Shown piece after piece: positions 1 to 5,270 of a stretch of DNA of 5,270 nucleotides. Made by a program: the position numbers and the translations under genes. The first letter of the stretch is position 1. Each line of letters begins with the position of its first letter. Source of the DNA: Candidatus Rhabdochlamydia sp. (GTDB taxonomy: Bacteria; Chlamydiota; Chlamydiia; Chlamydiales; Rhabdochlamydiaceae). The DNA lies in NCBI GenBank assembly GCA_030044075.1, contig JASHWM010000048.1, forward strand, positions 1 to 5,270, written 5' to 3'. The notes beneath the pieces were generated by a model that was not told the DNA's origin, ran no database searches, and was given only the letters and a program-made list of their open reading frames with translations.

Positions 1-90
1 GAAAGAGAAAATATAGGGAAAGGAAGCTCTGTTTTCATAACAATTGATGATGGAGGAAGGCCCTTAAAAAGGCAAGCGAAAACAAACTAG
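1..90 (+). CDS. possible C-terminal end of a plus-strand gene, perhaps a sensor histidine kinase (partial)
   Basis: Frame 1 is open from the window edge to a TAG at 88-90 and encodes 29 residues. The stretch GKGSSVFITI (residues 6-15) resembles the end of the HATPase domain of sensor histidine kinases, where a G-x-G-S-x-F motif is followed by a beta strand. If so, this is the extreme C-terminus of a kinase whose body lies outside the window, followed by a short basic tail (RPLKRQAKTN). The other plus frames stop early, at 14-16 and 45-47. The fragment is too short to prove coding. The stop codon lies inside a hairpin (69-98) that better suits transcription from the opposite strand. Such an overlap is possible for convergent genes but weakens the call. 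Confidence 0.33.
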   Translation, partial: ERENIGKGSSVFITIDDGGRPLKRQAKTN

Positions 91-98
91 CTTGCCTT
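69..98 (-). terminator. putative intrinsic terminator of the minus-strand unit
   Basis: A perfect 9-bp inverted repeat, AAGGCAAGC (69-77) and GCTTGCCTT (90-98), encloses a 12-base loop. Read on the minus strand, the second arm runs directly into a T-run (GCCTTTTTAAGG), as expected for a Rho-independent terminator. On the plus strand the hairpin is followed by GGTGTATTC with no T-run. It lies about 150 bases past the stop of the DJ-1/PfpI gene and would end that transcript. No better candidate is seen between 99 and 248. Confidence 0.5.
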
Positions 99-248
99 GG
101 TGTATTCAAGAGGCCAAAATACCTGCATTTTAAGGGCAGGAAGGGTTAGTAGTATAGGGTTCGCCAATATTGTTTATTGACCCTACGTTTTCTTGAAATT
201 GCGTCAAATTAAAAAAAGAGATCACAAATTGCAACGCTACAAGAACTG
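99..248. other. intergenic spacer, no gene seen
   Basis: This is the 3' untranslated side of the DJ-1/PfpI gene. I see no start codon with a ribosome site and no RNA gene. It holds two weak inverted repeats: CCTGC/GCAGG (122-126 and 136-140), and TAGGGT/ACCCTA (155-160 and 180-185) with CGTTTTCTT following on the plus strand. The second could be a poor plus-strand terminator. It also contains AAAAAAAGAGATCA (211-224), an exact copy of the sequence just upstream of the start at 4841. Confidence 0.5.
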
Positions 249-893
249 CTAGGTTGGTTCCGCCTCAAAGGAAGCGGTCATCCTGATGCGCAATGCCTCG
301 AGGATCGCAGGATTTGCCTTTTCAGGAGATCCGACATCGAAGGGAGGCTTTGGATCGTATTCGATCCCAAGCTGCATCGACTCGGCAAAACGTTGTCCTG
401 CTATTTTTGCTGCAAGGGTCAAAGCCATGTCGATACCGGCAGAAACTCCTGCCGCAGTGATCACTTTGCCGTCTTCAACAATGCGCTCGTTGACGGGCTT
501 TGCCCCCCATCTAGGCAAGCGATCAAGTGCAGCCCAATGCGATGTCGCTTGCAAGCCGGAAAGGATCCCCGCCGCCCCCAAAATCAAGCTCCCTGTGCAG
601 ACGGAAGTCGTCCAGGTCGCGCATTCATGAAGCTTGCGGAGCCATGCAAGAACGTTAGGATACTCTGAAAGGCTTGCACCGCTTCCAGCGCCAGGGACAA
701 CAAGCACATCAGCATGTGAAACATCAGCTAAGGAATACTCGGCAATCAACTCCAATCCCGAGTCCGTGCGCACTTTGCCTGATGCTGCCGCAGCGCGAAA
801 GACCTTTGCCCCAGGAAGGCGACAGAGAATTTCATGCGGACCTATTGCATCTAGAGCAGTCATTCCTTCGTAGAAGAGAAAAACAATGTCCAT
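249..893 (-). CDS. DJ-1/PfpI family protein, isonitrile (cyclohexyl-isocyanide) hydratase-like
   Basis: This is a complete 214-residue protein covering the whole single-domain glutamine-amidotransferase-like fold of the DJ-1/PfpI superfamily. The nucleophile elbow is SVCTG (97-101), with candidate nucleophile Cys99 and neighbour Thr100. Asp15, in LDAIGP (14-19), sits where isonitrile hydratases carry their catalytic Asp. From recalled family knowledge, the Asp/Cys/Thr set of Pseudomonas isocyanide hydratase (Asp17, Cys101, Thr102) matches with a constant two-residue shift. Other family blocks are ATSHWAALD (116-124), GVSAGID (149-155) and IEYDPKPPFDVGSPE (177-191). These point to the isonitrile hydratase branch, which hydrates R-NC to an N-substituted formamide, rather than the DJ-1 or PfpI protease branch. 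No signal peptide is seen, so it is likely cytoplasmic. The ATG at 893 has a modest GGTGGGA just upstream. It follows the propeller gene by 29 bases with no visible promoter between, so it is probably cotranscribed. The fold is near certain; the true substrate is inferred. Confidence 0.9.
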   Translation of the reverse strand: MDIVFLFYEGMTALDAIGPHEILCRLPGAKVFRAAAASGKVRTDSGLELIAEYSLADVSHADVLVVPGAGSGASLSEYPNVLAWLRKLHECATWTTSVCTGSLILGAAGILSGLQATSHWAALDRLPRWGAKPVNERIVEDGKVITAAGVSAGIDMALTLAAKIAGQRFAESMQLGIEYDPKPPFDVGSPEKANPAILEALRIRMTASFEAEPT

Positions 894-922
894 GTTCCCA
901 CCGATTTAAGTTTTGCTTACAA

Positions 923-2158
923 TTAAAAAAAGGAAAGCCAGGGATTTTCGCCATCTAATGTGATCGAAGCAGGGTCGATTTCGAGGTGGCGGATCGTCTG
1001 ATTTTCCTTTGTCACAGGCAACTCTGGTTTATTGGAAGCATAGGTAAGATGGATAAGGCCCGACTCCTCATCAAAATAGCAGGCGGGAAACTCGCCAGAG
1101 CGAGAATCAATCGAAATCGGCTTAGACCATGTCGCTCCCCCATCGGAAGAGAGGGCCATCTCTAATGCCTTTCGGCTCCCTAAGAAATTTCCAAAAGCAA
1201 TGACAGTTCCACTCGGGATGAGCTTGCCCTTCACGGTTTTTCCGGATAGATCAATTAGGTCAAGTCCGGAATCGCAGTTTGGCAAGGTAGAAGAGATAAG
1301 CTCTTTGGGCCACTCGATCTCTTTTTCTTCAGGATTGCCTGGAAGTGTAAACGTTGTTTCAAGAGCAAAACCCTGGCTGCGGTTGCGGCACAGCATGCGA
1401 ATCCAAGTAGTCCCATCTTTTTCAAATGTGCAAAAAGTAGGCTCGATAGCGCCAAAAGCTTTCTTTGTAGTAAGTTCGGGAGATTGGAACCAATTCCCAG
1501 TCCTGAGGTCATAGACTTCTATTCTTGCATTTGTAGAGGATGTTCCATCTTTATTCGATGGGTCGCCTCTTTCGATCGAGGAGCCGAAAACCAAATAATT
1601 GCCAAAATGGAGAGGTTTGCATTTTGTAGGCCCTACAATCCCCTCAGGCAACACCTCTCTCATAAAAGTTTTGCAGCCGTCTGTTGATCGAAACACAAGA
1701 CTTTGCATCATTTTTGTCTCATAGCCTGTTCCAATCCGGAAAAATAGCAGATATTCCATAGAAGCTGCATCAGAGGGGTGGACCTTGAAAAGGACAGGGC
1801 TTGAAACAAATGCTTTTGGATCGCTGGAAAAGTCTTTAGGCGTCTTAAATACATGCGGCTTCCACTGACCGTTAGCAGTTCTTTCGATGATCACTACGTT
1901 TTTTGGCTCGGATGTGTTCTGCCGTCCGTTTGTGGCAACGACATAGCCCTCCGTGCTCTTTGTTATGCTGGTGCTATGGCCAAAATAAGAATATGCAATC
2001 CATTCTTCGAAAGGGGATACAAGGAACCCTGGGAGATGCTCTACTTTATGAGAAATTGCAGCCTGGTCTGCATTTTCTTCTTTGTGAAGGACTTCGGATG
2101 AGCTGTCCCCAGACAAACTTAAGGCAGAGGCAGTTAAAAGGGAAAGATTTTGAATCAT
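923..2158 (-). CDS. BNR-repeat / sialidase-like six-bladed beta-propeller protein
   Basis: This 411-residue protein shows the pattern of the non-viral sialidase / BNR_2 family. It has an N-terminal GHSTSI block (60-65), FFRIG (139-143), a degenerate Asp-box STDGCKTF (158-165), and GIVGPTKCKP (173-182). Further on are IEPTF (238-242), LCRNR (256-260), LPNCDSGLD (292-300), GSRKAL (327-332), a canonical Asp-box SSDGGATW (337-344), GEFPA (355-359) and IHLTYAS (369-375). Conserved Arg141, Arg258/260, Arg329 and Arg390 could include substrate-binding arginines. The FRIP motif of classical GH33 sialidases is not seen, so sialic acid cleavage is unproven; another glycan or a non-enzymatic role is possible. 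I start at the ATG at 2158. A longer reading begins with TTG at 2230, but a good promoter lies inside that extension. Residues 5-17 (LSLLTASALSLSG) are mildly hydrophobic but lack a basic n-region, so export is uncertain. It is the first gene of a probable two-gene unit with the DJ-1/PfpI gene. Confidence 0.8.
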   Translation of the reverse strand: MIQNLSLLTASALSLSGDSSSEVLHKEENADQAAISHKVEHLPGFLVSPFEEWIAYSYFGHSTSITKSTEGYVVATNGRQNTSEPKNVVIIERTANGQWKPHVFKTPKDFSSDPKAFVSSPVLFKVHPSDAASMEYLLFFRIGTGYETKMMQSLVFRSTDGCKTFMREVLPEGIVGPTKCKPLHFGNYLVFGSSIERGDPSNKDGTSSTNARIEVYDLRTGNWFQSPELTTKKAFGAIEPTFCTFEKDGTTWIRMLCRNRSQGFALETTFTLPGNPEEKEIEWPKELISSTLPNCDSGLDLIDLSGKTVKGKLIPSGTVIAFGNFLGSRKALEMALSSDGGATWSKPISIDSRSGEFPACYFDEESGLIHLTYASNKPELPVTKENQTIRHLEIDPASITLDGENPWLSFF

Positions 2159-2194
2159 AATAGATCTTAATTTGTTATAAATGGTTATTGAACA

Positions 2195-2223
2195 ATAGTA
2201 GAACAAAAACCCATACAATTCAA
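2195..2223 (-). promoter_or_regulatory. predicted sigma70-type promoter of the propeller and DJ-1/PfpI unit
   Basis: Read on the minus strand, TTGAAT (2223-2218) and TACTAT (2200-2195) are separated by 17 bases, close to the TTGACA-17-TATAAT consensus. Transcription would start near 2188, giving a leader of about 30 bases before the ATG at 2158. An AT-rich A/T tract (about 2237-2253) lies just upstream and could act as an UP element. Confidence 0.5.
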
Positions 2224-2307
2224 GCCGCAATTCTTTTATAAAAAAATTTTTAATTCCCCATGGCAGATAGAACGTTTATAAATAGGTAATAATAATTTTT
2301 TTATCAT

Positions 2308-2337
2308 TTGTTCTTATTTAATACTTTTTGGTAAAAT
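2308..2337 (+). promoter_or_regulatory. predicted sigma70-type promoter of the 805-residue gene
   Basis: TTGTTC (2308-2313) and TAAAAT (2332-2337) are separated by 18 bases. Transcription would start near 2344, giving a leader of about 20 bases. The surroundings are so AT-rich that other -10 readings are possible. The ATG at 2366 has no clear Shine-Dalgarno sequence; AATATTAAG precedes it. Confidence 0.4.
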
Positions 2338-2365
2338 TTTTACAATTTTTAATAAAAATATTAAG

Positions 2366-4783
2366 ATGAGTATGAATCCTGTCAAATTAGTTGCCCCAAA
2401 AAATATCACTGAGCTTTCAAAAAACCTTGAAATGCTTACGCAAAGCCCTAATTCTTATAAACTTGGTGATAAATGTGAGGTTATTGACATGCAAGGTGCG
2501 CCAGGTTCGGGCCACGTGCACCTTCAGAACCTTAAGTCGATCGAGTGCATGTTCGATGCTATTGCTCGAGATACGACGGTAACGGCAGGTGAAATTACCC
2601 AATTTCAAAGGCATTTACAAGCCTATATCGAGGGCAGCAAGGCTATTTTAGGAGCTGAAGGGAATTCTCTTTTTGAAAAAGTACGGGTATTTGCGCAAAA
2701 GGCGATCCATGCCGACCCGAATTTTCTTGAAAGCGCCTGGAAACATGCAAAAAACCATGCGCCAAGACGCCAAATCATTGGATTTGCTCAGTATGCATGC
2801 TCAACTAAACAAGGGGTGATTGGCCTCTCAGCCCAAGTAAGATGGGCCCTGATAAAAATTGCCAGCGAAGAAACTGTTTCATACGATTCCTTATCAAACG
2901 ACGAGCGTATCGAGCTGCTTGCCCTAGTTGAGAAGTACAACCGCGAAGGGGACTCTAAAGGAGCATTCTCCAGCAAGCTCTATTCAGAAATACATCTCAT
3001 GGTTTTTACTAGGTTACTCGATGATTATCCCACAGCACAAATGACTTTGGAATCATTCACAAGATCTTCATGGAAAGGGATCAGGACCATCGTTGCTCCG
3101 GAGCTCAAAGCTGCCATCAAGAAGCGCTTTGACAAAGCAGAAGAAGAGCTGGCAAAAGAAATCAGAAAAATCGCACCAAGCATTCCTCAAATGGACCTTT
3201 CAGAAATTGCGCGGGCAATCAATCTTTTGGACCTTTCTGCATCTTTTCCGGCCAGTGAACGAAGCGATCTTAGAAATAGTCTTACAAGCAGGCTCCAAGA
3301 GCTTTGGAACGTGGCAAAAGATAAAGAACCAAAAGACATTCTTCTTCTGAAGTTTGTAGATGAAAGCTATGCAAAGGCCCCTCTCTTCCCAGAGGTCAAA
3401 AAGCAGCTGATTTATCTGGCAAATTCTTCTTCAAACAAATTACCCGATCATTTCAACTTGGATGCTCTATCTCCTGAAGGGATCGTTGAGCTTTGCTCGG
3501 TACTAGATAGCTATGCAGAGCACATGAAATACAACAACTTTTCGCTCGATCTTCTCAAAAATGTGCGCGATTTTCTCTGTAATATGGCCAAAAGGGAAGC
3601 GTCAACCAGATTTGATGATATGGCCAAAGACCTGCCGCTAAAACAAGAAAGGGCATTTAAAGCAGCAAAAGTTTTAGAAATCCTTCAATCAGAAAAATGG
3701 GCGGGGTCCCTTGATGTTTTTAGAGATGCCCTTGAGACTGCCCTTGCAAAATATACAGGTTCTTTCCCGGCATATGAAAAGACTAGAGAGGCGGTATTAT
3801 TTGCCATAGGAAACAGGGCCTTGAAGAAAGAGCTCGCCTTTCAAAGAAAATCTGAACCTCCTGCTCCGATCCCCGCACTGCCGACAGTAGAGGAGGTCGC
3901 TCAAAGGATCATTGACCTGAAGAAACAGCAGCGTCTAAGCAAGATCGCTGAGCTAGAAGAAAAGCTGCAAAACCAAGAAATTGCAGGAAGTGATGAAGAA
4001 GAGTCGATTTTTTTTGTTGAGGACGAGACAACCCCGTCCTATTTAGAAAAGCTCAAAAAGGAAGAACCTGATTGGGAAAAGGATAAACAAAGTTATATTC
4101 AAATGGAGACTTGGGTTCGTAACCATCCTAAAGAGCTGCCTTCCTGGAGGATCGGAAACAATCCGAATTCCATGGATATGAGCCAAGGGATCCATTTAGG
4201 AAAATCTGTAGAGGAAATCCGGTCTATTGTCGTGGAACTGTTCCGCAACTTTGTCCTTGATTCTCAGCTCATGACTGAAGCTGATTTTTGGAACGCGCCT
4301 GATTCTACAGACTATGTGGTCCTTTCTAATATCCTCTCTGGGGCTGATTTAACGCATCTCTTCGGAGCAAAAGTTCTTACAAGCTACCTTAAAGATCACG
4401 ACAAATTGCAAGTAGCAGAGAAAAGGCTCGTGATCGAAAAAGGGGCGACCCACATCAATGCAACTCTCACTTCAATCGGTGTCCTTAAACTTGAATCCAT
4501 TTCCAATGGATTTGTTGCTGGAAGGAAAATTGTAGGCACTGCAAACGCGAAAGGGTATGAGCGAACCTTCCAACCAATCGGATATCAGGGTTATAACACC
4601 TCGATCCTGCGGGATGAAAAAGGAACGGACTGGGTTGTCGACACGGGAAGAGGTCATTTTTCAACACAGACCATATTTCCTGACCTTAAGCTAGCAGAGT
4701 ATATGCAGAATCGCTTTAAGGTCCTTGGAGGGGAGAGGAATCTAACTATTCAGATCCCCCTTTCCGAAATAGGTCTAGCGTAG
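2366..4783 (+). CDS. large, mostly helical protein of unknown function, first member of a tandem paralog pair
   Basis: I do not recognise this 805-residue protein. Residues 1-145 are homologous to the N-terminus of the next gene: 9 of 16 identities over 11-26, then a gap-free alignment over 63-145. The shared block ends in HAPRRQIIGFAQYAC (131-145). Residues 150-495 look almost wholly helical, with many charged amphipathic stretches and no membrane segment or signal peptide. A proline-rich linker (497-506, PPAPIPALP) leads to a likely coiled coil (507-538, rich in Leu/Lys/Glu) and an acidic patch SDEEESIFFVEDE (542-554). The C-terminal part (about 570-805) looks like a separate globular alpha/beta unit with more Gly, Trp and beta-type stretches (for example RKIVGTANAKGYERTF, 720-735, and GTDWVVDTGRGHF, 753-765). 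The start at 2366 is preferred over the ATG at 2372 because the paralog aligns from the first residue, with the conserved Asn at position 13 in both. The length, the lack of known domains and the tandem paralogy would suit a host-interaction protein, but that is inference. Confidence 0.85.
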   Translation: MSMNPVKLVAPKNITELSKNLEMLTQSPNSYKLGDKCEVIDMQGAPGSGHVHLQNLKSIECMFDAIARDTTVTAGEITQFQRHLQAYIEGSKAILGAEGNSLFEKVRVFAQKAIHADPNFLESAWKHAKNHAPRRQIIGFAQYACSTKQGVIGLSAQVRWALIKIASEETVSYDSLSNDERIELLALVEKYNREGDSKGAFSSKLYSEIHLMVFTRLLDDYPTAQMTLESFTRSSWKGIRTIVAPELKAAIKKRFDKAEEELAKEIRKIAPSIPQMDLSEIARAINLLDLSASFPASERSDLRNSLTSRLQELWNVAKDKEPKDILLLKFVDESYAKAPLFPEVKKQLIYLANSSSNKLPDHFNLDALSPEGIVELCSVLDSYAEHMKYNNFSLDLLKNVRDFLCNMAKREASTRFDDMAKDLPLKQERAFKAAKVLEILQSEKWAGSLDVFRDALETALAKYTGSFPAYEKTREAVLFAIGNRALKKELAFQRKSEPPAPIPALPTVEEVAQRIIDLKKQQRLSKIAELEEKLQNQEIAGSDEEESIFFVEDETTPSYLEKLKKEEPDWEKDKQSYIQMETWVRNHPKELPSWRIGNNPNSMDMSQGIHLGKSVEEIRSIVVELFRNFVLDSQLMTEADFWNAPDSTDYVVLSNILSGADLTHLFGAKVLTSYLKDHDKLQVAEKRLVIEKGATHINATLTSIGVLKLESISNGFVAGRKIVGTANAKGYERTFQPIGYQGYNTSILRDEKGTDWVVDTGRGHFSTQTIFPDLKLAEYMQNRFKVLGGERNLTIQIPLSEIGLA

Positions 4784-4840
4784 CCTGCAAAAATATAACA
4801 TTTTAATACTTAATTTTTATTTACAAAAAAAGAGATCAAC
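4784..4840 (+). promoter_or_regulatory. AT-rich spacer between the tandem paralogs, with shared leader elements
   Basis: This 57-base gap has no hairpin that would end the upstream transcript, so the two genes may be cotranscribed. It also carries TTTAATACTT (4802-4811) and TTTACA (4820-4825). Both occur in the same order before the upstream paralog (2317-2326 and 2339-2344), which suggests that leader sequence was duplicated with the gene. A clear -35/-10 pair is not visible. The ribosome site would be the weak AAAGAGATC just before the ATG. Confidence 0.3.
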
Positions 4841-5270
4841 ATGACCAACATAACATTAAAAGCTGTACCGCCTCAAAATTTGGGAGAACTTTCTGCCAAT
4901 ATTGCTGCCCTGACCCAAAATGCAGGTTTGTGCTTAGATTCCAACTGCGTACTTGCAGAAAGGGTCCAAAATGGACCGGTATTAACAGGAGAGGAAACCC
5001 TACAGGCCATTGAAACTACTTTTGACACAATTCTTCACAGAGGCCCTTTTTCAAGAGCGGATGTTGAGCAGTTTAAAGGCCGTTTAGAAGCCTATACTGG
5101 TCCAAATGCCTCTACTTTGGGCGAAGCGGGAACCCGTCTTCTTGAAAAAGCAAGCGCCGTTGTCCTAGAGAAGCTCCATTCAGATAAGCAATCACTTGAG
5201 GCCGCCTGGAAAGAAGCAAAAGATCATGCCCCTAAACGCCAAATTATTGGGTTCGCCCAGCATGCATGCT
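4841..5270 (+). CDS. N-terminal part of a second member of the helical paralog family (runs off the window)
   Basis: The frame is open from ATG at 4841 to the window edge, giving 143 full codons with no stop. The product aligns with the 805-residue protein. PQNLGELSANIAALTQ (11-26) matches the same positions of the paralog at 9 of 16 residues. From Phe61 to Cys143 the alignment to Phe63-Cys145 of the paralog has no gaps and 36 of 83 identities. The best conserved part is EAAWKEAKDHAPKRQIIGFA and its next five residues (120-143), with 19 of 24 identical. The loop between about 27 and 60 differs most, and a two-residue length difference falls there. No signal peptide or membrane segment is visible. 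The function is unknown, and the full length and any shared C-terminal domain lie outside the window. Confidence 0.88.
   Translation, partial: MTNITLKAVPPQNLGELSANIAALTQNAGLCLDSNCVLAERVQNGPVLTGEETLQAIETTFDTILHRGPFSRADVEQFKGRLEAYTGPNASTLGEAGTRLLEKASAVVLEKLHSDKQSLEAAWKEAKDHAPKRQIIGFAQHAC

Noticed and set aside
36..38. ATG on the minus strand at 38 as the start of another gene running off the left edge.
   Set aside because: Only 12 codons are visible, with no ribosome site; the hairpin at 69-98 lies just ahead of it, and there is no recognisable product.
122..140. Small inverted repeat CCTGC/GCAGG as a terminator.
   Set aside because: It has only five base pairs and no T-run on either side.
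286..958. Several plus-strand open frames of 79-114 codons (286-630, 393-668, 634-873, 674-958).
   Set aside because: They lie almost wholly antisense to the DJ-1/PfpI gene, whose motifs are clear, and their products look like shadow translations with no family pattern.
1200..2160. Plus-strand frames at 1200-1514, 1484-1687, 1853-2101 and 1903-2160, and a minus-strand frame at 1255-1512.
   Set aside because: All overlap the propeller gene, whose conserved blocks fix the true frame.
2495..2518. GAPGSGHV (residues 44-51 of the 805-residue protein) resembles a Walker A P-loop.
   Set aside because: The essential Lys is replaced by His, the block falls in the most variable part of the N-terminus, and the paralog has nothing like it.
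1..5270. CRISPR arrays, tRNA or rRNA genes, insertion sequences.
   Set aside because: I saw no regularly spaced repeats, no tRNA-like cloverleaf, no transposase motifs and no terminal inverted repeats.

Overview
The window looks like bacterial DNA of moderate G+C with very AT-rich spacers. It is split by a divergent promoter region at about 2159-2365. To its left, two genes on the minus strand form a compact unit: a predicted BNR/sialidase-fold beta-propeller protein (923-2158), followed 29 bases later by a DJ-1/PfpI-superfamily protein of the isonitrile (isocyanide) hydratase type (249-893). To its right, on the plus strand, lies an 805-residue, mostly helical protein that I do not recognise (2366-4783). 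After 57 bases comes the start of a second gene (4841 to the window edge) whose N-terminus is clearly homologous to the first, so the right half is the beginning of a tandem paralog array.

The far left edge may hold the last 29 codons of a plus-strand gene, possibly a sensor-kinase C-terminus. It runs into a hairpin that reads as an intrinsic terminator for the minus-strand unit. The 99-248 spacer shows only weak inverted repeats and no gene.

The organism cannot be fixed from the sequence. Large tandem paralogs without recognisable domains, AT-rich spacers, weak Shine-Dalgarno sequences and a eukaryote-glycan-type propeller protein would suit a host-associated or intracellular bacterium such as an environmental chlamydia (Parachlamydiales) or a bacterium of similar lifestyle. 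This is inference only.

The most notable content is the tandem family. Its two visible members align without gaps over residues 63-145 of the first, with 36 of 83 positions identical by hand count. They share a signature HAPxRQIIGFAQxAC, and the differences in its codons are mostly synonymous. No function can be assigned. The two halves of the window probably work independently: nothing in the sequence ties the propeller/DJ-1 pair to the helical family beyond the shared divergent promoter region.
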